Assembly: GCA_020442465.1 (NCBI GenBank)
Contig: JAGRJY010000160.1
Coordinates: 124,001 to 188,000 of the forward strand
Direction of reading: 5' to 3'
Length of the DNA stretch: 64,000 bases
From: Lysobacterales bacterium
Lineage (GTDB): Bacteria; Pseudomonadota; Gammaproteobacteria; Xanthomonadales; Xanthomonadaceae
Below, in pieces: positions 17,354 to 25,264 of the stretch. The position numbers were made by a program, and so were the translations under genes. The notes beneath the pieces were generated by a model. The model saw nothing but the letters and a program-made list of their open reading frames with translations, searched no databases and was not told where the DNA came from. Numbering within the stretch: position 1 is the stretch's first letter; the number at the start of each line of letters is the position of its first letter.

Positions 17354-18613
17354 TCAGCCCCGGTGCCGGCGCATTTTGCGCTGCAGCATGCGTCGCGATT
17401 TGACCAGCGCTTCGACGTCGTCCAGTGCCCGACGCAAGCGTGCCGTGGTGCGCGTGTGCCGTCGCCGCTGTGGCTCCAGGCTGTCGAACGCGCCGCGTTC
17501 GGGGTCTTCGAGGATCTCGTCGCGAAAGCGCATGCCGTGACGGGCGAGCATCGGCTCAAGCTCGCTGCGCCGACGGCGCAGGTCTTCCATGGTCGCCCGG
17601 TAGGCATGGTTGCAGACGCGGCGGCGTGACTTGTAGCTGAACACGCTAGTGAAGAACATTTCCGAGTCGTCGGGATTCGGCTCCAGCAGCAGCTGGTCGA
17701 CGTCCTTGTACTGGTGCGCGTACTTCGCCATGCCGACCTGCACGCGCGACTGCAGCAGGGTGCGGAAAGTCTGCGACAACACGACCGGCAAGCCACCTTC
17801 GACCAGACTCTCCGGCGCCTTGCCCTGGGCTCGCGCAAGACTGGCGTCGAACGGAACCATGGGATTGATGCCGATCAGCAGGTCGACGCCCTGCTCCAGC
17901 GCAATCGAGGCGTGCATGGTGCGTCGCAGCGCGCCGTCGACGAACTGGCGGTTGCGGATTTCCACCGGCGGGTACAGTCCCGGCAGCGCGGAACTGGCCT
18001 GCACGGCGCGCGAGATCGGGATGTCGTCCCAGCCCTGGTCGCCGAAGCGCACGGCTTCGCCGTTGTCGAGGTCCACGGCGACGATGAACAGGCGTCGGCG
18101 CAGCTCGCGGAAGTCGTTGGTGCGGCCGTGCTGGGTGAACGCGTCAGCAAGAAACTGCTCGATGGCCTCGTTGTCGAAGACGCCTGAAGGCACAAGCGCC
18201 CCGAACCGCGCGAGGAACGCGTTCACGTTGGCGTTGCCCGGGTCAAGGATCAGGTCGCGCCACCAGCGGAAGATCAGCCGCGGCAGCGCCGCGGCGCGCC
18301 GGGTGTACTCCCAGAAGGCCGGGCGGACGAACATCTCGGGATGGAAGCCGGCATCCTCGCGGTCGCCGGTGATGAATATCCGCGTCATGGTGGCGGTATC
18401 CATGCGGTTGCCCAGGCCGGCAGCCAGGAAGGCGCCGGAGCTGACGCCGACGTAGACGGAGAGGTTGGTGAGATCCAGGCCTTCGATCGCCTCCTCGAGC
18501 GCCCGCAGCGCGCCGAGCTCGTACATGCCGCCGATCGGTCCGCCGCCGGCAATGGCCAGGCCCACTCGGGCAGTGCTGGGCAAGCGGCGCGGGGCAGCCT
18601 GGATTTGGAGCAT
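17354..18613 (-). CDS. Patatin-like phospholipase
   Basis: Predicted lipid acyl hydrolase of 419 residues with a Ser-Asp dyad. The oxyanion loop is GGGPIG (residues 23-28), the nucleophile elbow is GVSSG with Ser58, and the catalytic aspartate is Asp226 in VDGA. The first Met chosen (18613) has AAGGA 7 bp upstream; an ATG 66 bp further up adds no conserved residues. The C-terminal 100 residues are highly arginine-rich. No signal peptide is seen, so it probably acts in the cytoplasm. Placed between phasin and PHA-system genes, it could act on storage lipids or membranes, but the substrate is unknown. Confidence 0.88.
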   Translation of the reverse strand: MLQIQAAPRRLPSTARVGLAIAGGGPIGGMYELGALRALEEAIEGLDLTNLSVYVGVSSGAFLAAGLGNRMDTATMTRIFITGDREDAGFHPEMFVRPAFWEYTRRAAALPRLIFRWWRDLILDPGNANVNAFLARFGALVPSGVFDNEAIEQFLADAFTQHGRTNDFRELRRRLFIVAVDLDNGEAVRFGDQGWDDIPISRAVQASSALPGLYPPVEIRNRQFVDGALRRTMHASIALEQGVDLLIGINPMVPFDASLARAQGKAPESLVEGGLPVVLSQTFRTLLQSRVQVGMAKYAHQYKDVDQLLLEPNPDDSEMFFTSVFSYKSRRRVCNHAYRATMEDLRRRRSELEPMLARHGMRFRDEILEDPERGAFDSLEPQRRRHTRTTARLRRALDDVEALVKSRRMLQRKMRRHRG

Positions 18614-18907
18614 GGATCCGTCCTTGATAGAGCATCGACGTTGACCTGGGCCATCGTCCAGCGCGCTGGGCGACGACATCGGCCGCGCGGATTCTAGCCC
18701 GTATGGTCGACCCGGTCGCGAATTCGCGCCACACCTTCAGTATCTGGGGCGGAAGTCGGGCGAAGCCAAGGCCCACGCCGGAATCGTGTGCACTGGCTTG
18801 CGCCCCATCGGCGGTGCGCCTGGCGCCGCGCGGGTTGCAGGCAGGTCGCGGGGCCTTGCTCGCCCCACAGCTCTGGCCGAAACGCTTCGGCGCTGGATAA
18901 TGGGCAC

Positions 18908-19627
18908 ATGTCCGATCGCGCCATCGACCGCCGCCTCATCCGCCTGCTTACCCTGAATCGCCGCGCTCGGGACGGCGATATCGAGCCGCGCAATCGCCTC
19001 GAGGAGCTGAAGACGCTGCAACTCTGGCAGGCGGTTCGACTGCGCGGCAGTTTCACCGACTTTCTGCAGGACCCGAAGCGGCAGCTGGCCGCTGAGTTCT
19101 TCCTGACCGACCTGTATGGCGATTTCGACGTTTCGGGGCGCGATCGCGATATCGAACGCGTGCTGCCGATCATGCGCCGCGTGCTGCCGGAGAAACTGCT
19201 CGGCGCCGCGGCCGATGCCATCGAGCTCGCCGTGCTCAGCCATCTGTTCGACCTCAGGCTGGCCAAGCTGATGTACGACATGGGCTGTGAAAGTCTCGAC
19301 GACGAACGCTACGGCGAGCTCTACCGGCGTTGCGGGCTGCCGCGGCTTCGGCAGCACCAGATTCACCTGATCGTGGTGCTGGGTATCACCCTGGACCGGG
19401 CCGTGTCGGTGCCGATGATCGGTCAGTTGCTGCGGCTGGCGCGCGGGCCGGCGCGTGCGGCCGGCCTCGGTGCGCTGCAAAGTTTCCTGGAGCGGGGATT
19501 CGCCGCCTTCAAGGCGCTTCGCGGCGCCCGCACGTTCGTCGACGAGATCGCCCGTCGCGAGGGAGAGGTCAGTCGGCGATTGTTCGAGCAGCACCCGGAT
19601 CCGTTCGGCCGCCGGCAGAAGCTCTGA
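18908..19627 (+). CDS. Uncharacterised protein with an FFLTDLYG motif
   Basis: Protein of 239 residues, mostly helical and rich in Arg and Leu, without signal peptide or TM segment. I recognise no enzyme domain. The most striking segment is the aromatic-acidic stretch FFLTDLYGDFDVSGRDRDIE at residues 60-79. Comparable hypothetical proteins carrying this motif occur in other gammaproteobacteria, to my recollection. It is divergent from the patatin gene and convergent with a PHA-system gene, which hints at a role in lipid or granule biology. The ATG at 18908 is the first start after the intergenic region. It is a good target for structure prediction. Confidence 0.75.
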   Translation: MSDRAIDRRLIRLLTLNRRARDGDIEPRNRLEELKTLQLWQAVRLRGSFTDFLQDPKRQLAAEFFLTDLYGDFDVSGRDRDIERVLPIMRRVLPEKLLGAAADAIELAVLSHLFDLRLAKLMYDMGCESLDDERYGELYRRCGLPRLRQHQIHLIVVLGITLDRAVSVPMIGQLLRLARGPARAAGLGALQSFLERGFAAFKALRGARTFVDEIARREGEVSRRLFEQHPDPFGRRQKL

Positions 19628-19637
19628 GGTTCGACGC

Positions 19638-19913
19638 TCAGCAGAACTCGCGATCGATGTGCTCGTGGATGGCCTCTTCGATGGGGCCCATGAGCGGCGT
19701 GAGCAGAAAGCTCAGGCGCGCTTCCACCGACACATTGCCCTTGCCGAGGTTGATGTGGCCGTCCACCCCGGTGCGCTCGAAGTGCAGGGTATTGCCCTCC
19801 CAGCCGTAGTCGACCGAGAAGCGTTCGGCGATGTGCTCGGCCACGCGCTCGACGGCGGCCCTGGCCTCCTTAACGCTCTTCTTGTGCGAACGGGAGATGC
19901 GGATGGTGGGCAT
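19638..19913 (-). CDS. Polyhydroxyalkanoic acid system family protein
   Basis: Small protein of 91 residues starting MPTIRISRSHKKSVKEARAA. It matches the family named for its presence in PHA gene regions (putative polyhydroxyalkanoic acid system protein). The C-terminal half alternates strands and ends in FLLTPLMGPIEEAIHEHIDREF. The molecular function is not known. The ATG at 19913 is preferred to an upstream ATG because it gives the normal family N-terminus. With the phasin 2.5 kb away, it supports PHA storage in this organism. Confidence 0.85.
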   Translation of the reverse strand: MPTIRISRSHKKSVKEARAAVERVAEHIAERFSVDYGWEGNTLHFERTGVDGHINLGKGNVSVEARLSFLLTPLMGPIEEAIHEHIDREFC

Positions 19914-20035
19914 GGATCGATTCCCTGAGGCAACCGCGACATTGTGCGCTGGCCGCGGACGCACGGCCAGAGGCGGCTTCACGAGGCGCTGCGGCGGATG
20001 CTAGAGTCCGCGCTGGGGGATCTAGGGACCGCGGC

Positions 20036-20920
20036 ATGCGCATTTGCTTTCCCAATGGCGAACACGCAGACGTAGCCTTCAACGAGGGCGAAGTCTCGAT
20101 TGGCGCCGCGGCAGGCAACAAGGTGGTTCTCGCCGGCGAGGGGGTGCATCCCCGTCACGCCGTGCTGCGCATTGAGCCGCAGCGGGGCATCCTGCTCAAC
20201 GTGATCTCGGCCGGCGCGTCGACCCATGTGAACGGTCGTCCCGTTTCCGAAGTGGCGCTTCTGCGTCTGGGCGACGTGCTCGGGTTCGGCCACGTGCAGG
20301 CCCTGCTCAAGCCGGACGACGATCGCAGCATCGACGACAAGGTGCCCAGCGGCACGGCAGCGGTCGAACATGATGCGTCGGCGCGTGCGGCCGCGTCACG
20401 GGTCGTCATTCGGGGTACCTCAGGAGCATTCCACGGTCGCAGCAAGACGCTGCAGGACACCGTGCTGATCGGTCGAAGCGCCGAGGCCTCGGTACGCATC
20501 GACGATCCGGACTTTCCGGATCGCGCAGCGTCTCTGGAAGTTCAGGGCGACCGAATTTTCCTGCGCCACCTGGGCGGTGCTGATCCGGTCGTGGTCAACG
20601 GCGTCGCGGTGAAGGACGCCGTGCTGCACCCGGGTGACCAGATTGCCCTCGATGTGCATCGCTTCGTGATCGAAGCGCCCGGCCTGCCTCAGCGCGGCTC
20701 GATCTCGGAGCCCGCGCCTGCGCCGGGGGCGCACATGGGCAACACCCAGACCATGCGCGCCGTCAAGGTCGAACCGCCGACCCCGCATCCGCCGGTCGAG
20801 CCGCAGCGCGCGGAGGAGCCGGAAGGGTCCATGCGGATGTGGTGGTGGCTGCTGCTGTCTGCGGTGGTCATCGGCGGTGGCCTCGCGGCCTTCATCTGGT
20901 TCGGTTCACCGGCAGGCTGA
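20036..20920 (+). CDS. Membrane-anchored protein with two FHA domains
   Basis: Protein of 294 residues. Two forkhead-associated folds are visible. The first spans about residues 1-90 (VSIGAAAGNKVVLAGEGVHPRHAVL, then HVNGRPV). The second spans about 125-220 (DTVLIGRSAEASVRIDDPDFPDRAASL, then VVNGVAV). FHA domains bind phosphothreonine. The usual Ser-x-x-His pair is PRHA in the first and altered to PDRA in the second, so the second may not bind. A proline-rich linker leads to one C-terminal TM helix (WWWLLLSAVVIGGGLAAFIW), anchoring both domains in the cytoplasm. No Ser/Thr kinase or type VI secretion genes are near. Confidence 0.82.
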   Translation: MRICFPNGEHADVAFNEGEVSIGAAAGNKVVLAGEGVHPRHAVLRIEPQRGILLNVISAGASTHVNGRPVSEVALLRLGDVLGFGHVQALLKPDDDRSIDDKVPSGTAAVEHDASARAAASRVVIRGTSGAFHGRSKTLQDTVLIGRSAEASVRIDDPDFPDRAASLEVQGDRIFLRHLGGADPVVVNGVAVKDAVLHPGDQIALDVHRFVIEAPGLPQRGSISEPAPAPGAHMGNTQTMRAVKVEPPTPHPPVEPQRAEEPEGSMRMWWWLLLSAVVIGGGLAAFIWFGSPAG

Positions 20921-21181
20921 CACAGCGCCGCAGCAAGCGGTGGTGAGCGACAAGCGGTGGCGTGCGGCATGCGCTGGCGACCGATGATGGGCGTGGGCAA
21001 GCTTTCGGTGGAGGTCGGCCCTTGGCTCGCCGAGTCGACGCGCTCAGCCCCCAGTCAACGCGTCAGGTGGCGGCTCCACGGCCGATTGCCTGCGTGCTCG
21101 GGTCGGGAATCATCGATTCGAAAGGGAGTGGCCCCATGGCCAGGGTCACGCACGATCCTAGTCTACCCCGGGATGAAGTGA

Positions 21182-21799
21182 TCAGCCGGCGTGGCTCGCC
21201 TTGCGACCACTCGTCCAGCGCGACACCAGCCTCGCCCCCAGCAGGATGAGCAGGATGCCCGCATAAAGCAGCGGTTCGCGAAGGTCCGCCTTGACCAACC
21301 ACCAGAAGTGCACCACCGCGCACACCCCGCAGACGTACACCAGTCGGTGCAGCTGTCCCCAGCGACGGCCCAGGGCACGCATGGCCGCGCGGGTGGAGGT
21401 CAGGGCCAGCGGAAGCATGCCGAGCCAGGCTGCGAAGCCGACCATGATGTAGGGGCGCTTGCGCAGGTCTTCGAATATCTGCGGCCAATAGCCGCCCAGG
21501 TCGAGCACCAGGTACACCGCAAAATGGGCGCTGGCATAGGCGAAGGCGTAAAGCCCGAGCATGCGCCGGTAACGAATCGGCCCAGTGTGGCCGGTCACGC
21601 GACGCAAGGGCGTCATGGCCAGACACAGCAGGAGAAATCGCAGCGCCCAGTCGCCTGAGGCGTGGGTCAGCTCCGCCACCGGGTCGGCACCGAGCTGGCC
21701 CAGGCGGATGCGATTCAGCCAGAGCAGCGCGGGAATCCAGCACAGCGCATGCGCGCCGACGCGGACCGCCGCAGCGGTCCAGCCCTTGCCCGTTGCCAT
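21182..21799 (-). CDS. msrQ: Haem-binding membrane subunit MsrQ
   Basis: Inner-membrane protein of 205 residues with about six TM helices, passing electrons from the quinone pool or flavin reductases to MsrP. It carries the ferric-reductase-like fold, with RYRRMLGLYAFAYASAHF and GQLHRLVYVCGVCAVVHFWW supplying haem-ligand histidines. The ATG lies 2 bp after the msrP stop, so the pair is one operon. Together MsrPQ repair periplasmic proteins with oxidised methionines. Confidence 0.94.
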   Translation of the reverse strand: MATGKGWTAAAVRVGAHALCWIPALLWLNRIRLGQLGADPVAELTHASGDWALRFLLLCLAMTPLRRVTGHTGPIRYRRMLGLYAFAYASAHFAVYLVLDLGGYWPQIFEDLRKRPYIMVGFAAWLGMLPLALTSTRAAMRALGRRWGQLHRLVYVCGVCAVVHFWWLVKADLREPLLYAGILLILLGARLVSRWTSGRKASHAG

Positions 21800-21801
21800 G
21801 C

Positions 21802-22770
21802 TCAGAAGTACTTCCGCAGGTCCATGCCGCTGTACAGCGAGGCGACCTGGTCCGCGTAGCCGTTGAAGGGCAGGGTGGGCACGCGGCGCGCAAAGAGCGA
21901 CTGCGTGTCGCCCGCCAAGCGGCGCTCGGTGCGCTGGCTCCAGCGCGGATGGTCCACGGCCGGGTTCACGTTGGAGTAGAAGCCGTACTCGTCGGGCTGC
22001 GACCGGTTCCAGCTGGTCGGTGGCTCCTGCTCGGTGAAGGCGATGCGGACGATGGACTTGATGCTCTTGAAGCCGTACTTCCACGGCACCAGCAGGCGCA
22101 GTGGCGCACCGTTCTGTTTGGCCAGTTCCTTGCCGTACATGCCGGTGGCCAGCAGGGTGAGTGGATGCATCGCCTCGTCGATGCGCAAGCCTTCCACGTA
22201 AGGCCACTGCAGCACCGGATAGCGAACGCCCGGCATCTGGTTCGGGTCGGCCAGAGTCGTGAACGCCACGTACTTGGCGCGCGAAGTCGGCGCGAACTTC
22301 TTCAGTACCTTGCCCAGTTCAACGCCGCGCCAGGGGATGACCATCGACCAGCCCTCGACGCAGCGCAGCCGGTACACGCGGTCTTCCACCGGCACGTCGC
22401 GGAGCACGTCCTCGAGGCGGAAGGTACCGGTGCGTTCGGCTTCGCCGGTGATCTGCACCGACCAAGGGTCGGTGACCAGGGTGTGCGCGTTGCGCCCGGG
22501 ATCATTCTTGCCGGTGCCGAACTCATAGAAATTGTTGTAGCTGGTGGCGTCGGCCCAGCGCGTTTGCGCTTCCTTGGTGCGATAGGGGTCGGTGCCGGCG
22601 ACGTCGACGAGTTCCTCGGTTGCCGCCGCCACGAGTTCCTCCTCGTCGCCGCATCCCGTCGCCGCCAGCACCGGCGCCAGGGCCATGGCGCGCAGTACGC
22701 TTCTTCGCCGGTAGACGCTCTCCGCGGTGATCTCGCGCGTGGGGATGATCGGCAATGGGAGTCGGGGCAT
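21802..22770 (-). CDS. msrP: Periplasmic methionine sulfoxide reductase MsrP (molybdenum-dependent)
   Basis: Catalytic subunit of 322 residues. An N-terminal twin-arginine signal is visible as YRRRSVLRAM at residues 20-29, fitting Tat export after molybdopterin insertion. The molybdenum-ligand cysteine is Cys137 in LRCVEGWSM. The downstream RYPVLQWPYVEGLRIDEA and PWKYGFKSIKSI motifs are characteristic of MsrP (YedY). ATG 22770 is chosen because it places the Tat motif as in homologues; an in-frame ATG at 22800 is possible. It is followed by msrQ. Confidence 0.95.
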   Translation of the reverse strand: MPRLPLPIIPTREITAESVYRRRSVLRAMALAPVLAATGCGDEEELVAAATEELVDVAGTDPYRTKEAQTRWADATSYNNFYEFGTGKNDPGRNAHTLVTDPWSVQITGEAERTGTFRLEDVLRDVPVEDRVYRLRCVEGWSMVIPWRGVELGKVLKKFAPTSRAKYVAFTTLADPNQMPGVRYPVLQWPYVEGLRIDEAMHPLTLLATGMYGKELAKQNGAPLRLLVPWKYGFKSIKSIVRIAFTEQEPPTSWNRSQPDEYGFYSNVNPAVDHPRWSQRTERRLAGDTQSLFARRVPTLPFNGYADQVASLYSGMDLRKYF

Positions 22771-22955
22771 CGGGGTCACCAGGCTTCGCGATGGAATCAT
22801 TGTGCGCGGTCTGTCGTGAACAGACCAATCAGTTTCATGCTCAACCAATTCTGCTCGGCCGTCGGGCGCCGAAAAACACGCTGTGCCGCGGGTTTCGGGC
22901 CTTTCTTGCTGCACTGCGACATGCTAGTGTCGATCGCAGTTTATTGGAGTCACCC

Positions 22956-24041
22956 ATGAGCCGAGCCTTCAACTTCAGCGCCGGTCCGGCGGCGCTGCCG
23001 GAACCCGTTTTGCAGCAAGCCCGGAATGAACTGCTGGAATGGCGTGACGAGCGCGCGAGCGTCATGGAGATCAGCCATCGCGGCAAGGCCTTCGTGGCCT
23101 GCGCCGAAGAGGCCGAGGCGGACCTTCGCACGTTGCTCTCGGTGCCCGACGACTACGCAGTGCTGTTCCTGCAGGGCGGCGCCACCCAGCATTTCGCACA
23201 GATCCCGATGAACATCGCCGATCCCGGACAACGGGCCGGCTATCTGGTCACCGGCGCGTGGAGCCAGAAGGCGGTATCGGAAGCGAAACCGTATGTTCAG
23301 GCGGACGTGCTCGCCAGCACGGAAGCCGGTTCGTTCACCGACGTTCCCGATGCCGGCTCGTTCGCCGCTACCAGCGACCTGGCCTATCTGCACTACACGC
23401 CGAACGAAACCATCCACGGCGTCGAGTTCAACGAAATTCCGGACGCAGGCGCCGTGCCGCTGGTGGCCGATTTCAGTTCGTCGATCCTGTCGCGCCCGAT
23501 CGACGTGGCGCGCCACGGCATCATCTACGCCGGTGCGCAGAAGAACATCGGTCCCTCAGGGCTGGTGGTGCTGATCGTGCGCAAGGACCTGCTCGAGCGT
23601 GGCGGCCATCCCAAGGCCAAGGTGCTGACTTACGCGGCTCAGGCGAAGGACGGCTCCATGCTCAACACGCCGCCGACGCTGTCCTGGTATCTCGCCGGCC
23701 TGGTGTTCAAGTGGCTGAAGGACCAGGGTGGCCTTGCCGCGATGGAGCAGCGCAACCGGGCAAAGGCCGAACTGCTGTATGGCGCCATCGAATCTTCCGG
23801 CGGCTTCTATCGCAATCCTGTGGCTGTGCGTGCACGCAGTCTGATGAATGTGCCGTTCACCCTGGTCGACGCCGCGCTCGACAGTGCGTTCCTCAAGGAG
23901 TCGGAGGCTGCCGGGCTGCTGGCACTGAAAGGACATCGCGCGGTCGGCGGCATGCGCGCTTCCATCTACAACGCGATGCCGATCGAGGGCGTCCAGGCCC
24001 TGGTGTCGTTCATGCGCGACTTCGCGCAACGCCACGGCTGA
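22956..24041 (+). CDS. serC: Phosphoserine aminotransferase SerC
   Basis: PLP enzyme of 361 residues making phosphoserine in serine synthesis and acting in pyridoxal phosphate synthesis. N-terminal FNFSAGPAALPEPVLQQA and MEISHRGKAF are family hallmarks. The Schiff-base lysine is Lys196 in GAQKNIGPSG. TTGGAG lies about 6 bp before the ATG. It is the first gene of the long amino-acid supraoperon running to rpsA-ihfB. The reading frame extending from 22755 lies upstream of the real start. Confidence 0.97.
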   Translation: MSRAFNFSAGPAALPEPVLQQARNELLEWRDERASVMEISHRGKAFVACAEEAEADLRTLLSVPDDYAVLFLQGGATQHFAQIPMNIADPGQRAGYLVTGAWSQKAVSEAKPYVQADVLASTEAGSFTDVPDAGSFAATSDLAYLHYTPNETIHGVEFNEIPDAGAVPLVADFSSSILSRPIDVARHGIIYAGAQKNIGPSGLVVLIVRKDLLERGGHPKAKVLTYAAQAKDGSMLNTPPTLSWYLAGLVFKWLKDQGGLAAMEQRNRAKAELLYGAIESSGGFYRNPVAVRARSLMNVPFTLVDAALDSAFLKESEAAGLLALKGHRAVGGMRASIYNAMPIEGVQALVSFMRDFAQRHG

Positions 24042-24088
24042 GGCTGGCCGATCGCCGCATACCGATTTCTTCGTTCCCCGGGTTGACC

Positions 24089-25249
24089 ATGTTCAAGATC
24101 CAGACGCTCAACAATATTTCCCGCACCGGGTTGTCCCGGCTGCCGCCTGCGCAATACACCGTGTCCACCGAGCTCGAGCACCCCGATGCGGTGCTGGTGC
24201 GTTCGGCGGACATGCACGGCCGGCCGATTCCGGACAGCGTGCTCGCCGTGGCGCGCGCCGGCGCCGGCACCAACAACATTCCCGTGGCCGACCTCAGCAA
24301 GCGCGGCGTGCCGGTTTTCAATGCCCCGGGCGCGAACGCCAATGCAGTGAAGGAGCTGGTGATTGCCGGCATGCTGCTGTCGGCGCGCAATTTGCCCGAA
24401 GCCCTGGGTTTTGTGGCCGGTCTCGGCGATCACGCTGATCCGCATCACGCCGTCGAAGCGGAGAAGAAGCGCTTCGTCGGTTCGGAAATCGCTGGCAAGA
24501 CCCTCGGCGTGATCGGTCTGGGCGCGATCGGCGTGCGCGTGGCCAACGCCGCGCACGCGCTCGGCATGCGCGTGGTGGGTTTCGACCCGCACATGACCGT
24601 CGAGGGCGCCTGGCAGCTGTCCTCGGACGTGATCAAGGCGGGCAGCCTGAATGAACTGTTCGCAGCCTCCGACTACATCAGTTTTCACGTGCCGCTGAAT
24701 GACGCGACCCGCGGTCTGTTCTCGCACGCTTCGCTCGGCGTCCTGCGGCGCGGCGCGGTGCTGCTCAACTTCTCGCGTGAGGGCATCATCGATGCGTCGG
24801 CCCTGCGCGAAGGTCTGGCGTCGGGTGCGGTGGGGCGTTACGTCAGCGACTTCCCGCCTATCGATCTGCTGGGCTCCGGCCAGGTGATCGCCATGCCGCA
24901 CCTGGGTGCATCCACGGCCGAAGCCGAGGAAAACTGTGCCGTGATGGTTGTCGATCAGCTGCGCGACTTCCTCGAGAACGGCAATGTGCAGAACTCGGTG
25001 AACTTCCCGAACACGCGCATGGCGCGCGAAGGTGTGGCGCGCCTGTGCATCGCCAACGAGAACCGTCCGGGCATGATCGGCCATCTGTCGCAGGTGCTGG
25101 GCGAGGCCGGCTTGAACATCACGCAGATGCACAACGCATCGCGCGGCAATCTCGCCTATACCCTCGTCGATATCGACACGCCGGCCAACCAGGCAGCGCT
25201 CGACCGGCTTTCCCAGGTCGAGGGCATCCTCAGCCTTCGCGTCGTCTGA
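24089..25249 (+). CDS. serA: D-3-phosphoglycerate dehydrogenase-type enzyme
   Basis: NAD-dependent 2-hydroxyacid dehydrogenase of 386 residues with a C-terminal ACT domain. The NAD motif is GVIGLGAIG (140-148), the substrate arginine is in NFSREGIID, and the catalytic histidine is in MPHLGAST. The usual Glu of the FPxEP box is replaced by a DFPPID context, as I recall in a short SerA subgroup. The ACT domain starts near residue 315 (ANENRPGMIGHLSQVL) and ends in GILSLRVV. Placed directly after serC, it supplies the first step of the same pathway, so the phosphoglycerate assignment is well supported by context. Confidence 0.9.
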   Translation: MFKIQTLNNISRTGLSRLPPAQYTVSTELEHPDAVLVRSADMHGRPIPDSVLAVARAGAGTNNIPVADLSKRGVPVFNAPGANANAVKELVIAGMLLSARNLPEALGFVAGLGDHADPHHAVEAEKKRFVGSEIAGKTLGVIGLGAIGVRVANAAHALGMRVVGFDPHMTVEGAWQLSSDVIKAGSLNELFAASDYISFHVPLNDATRGLFSHASLGVLRRGAVLLNFSREGIIDASALREGLASGAVGRYVSDFPPIDLLGSGQVIAMPHLGASTAEAEENCAVMVVDQLRDFLENGNVQNSVNFPNTRMAREGVARLCIANENRPGMIGHLSQVLGEAGLNITQMHNASRGNLAYTLVDIDTPANQAALDRLSQVEGILSLRVV

Positions 25250-25264
25250 TCGGAAGCATCATCG

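Noticed and set aside
20934-20960. Direct repeat CAAGCGGTGG (two copies, 16 bp apart)
   Set aside because: Only two copies, no further structure; too little to call an attachment or iteron site.
23258-24088. Upstream extension of the serA-type frame through serC
   Set aside because: Out-of-frame shadow of serC; the dehydrogenase begins at 24089.
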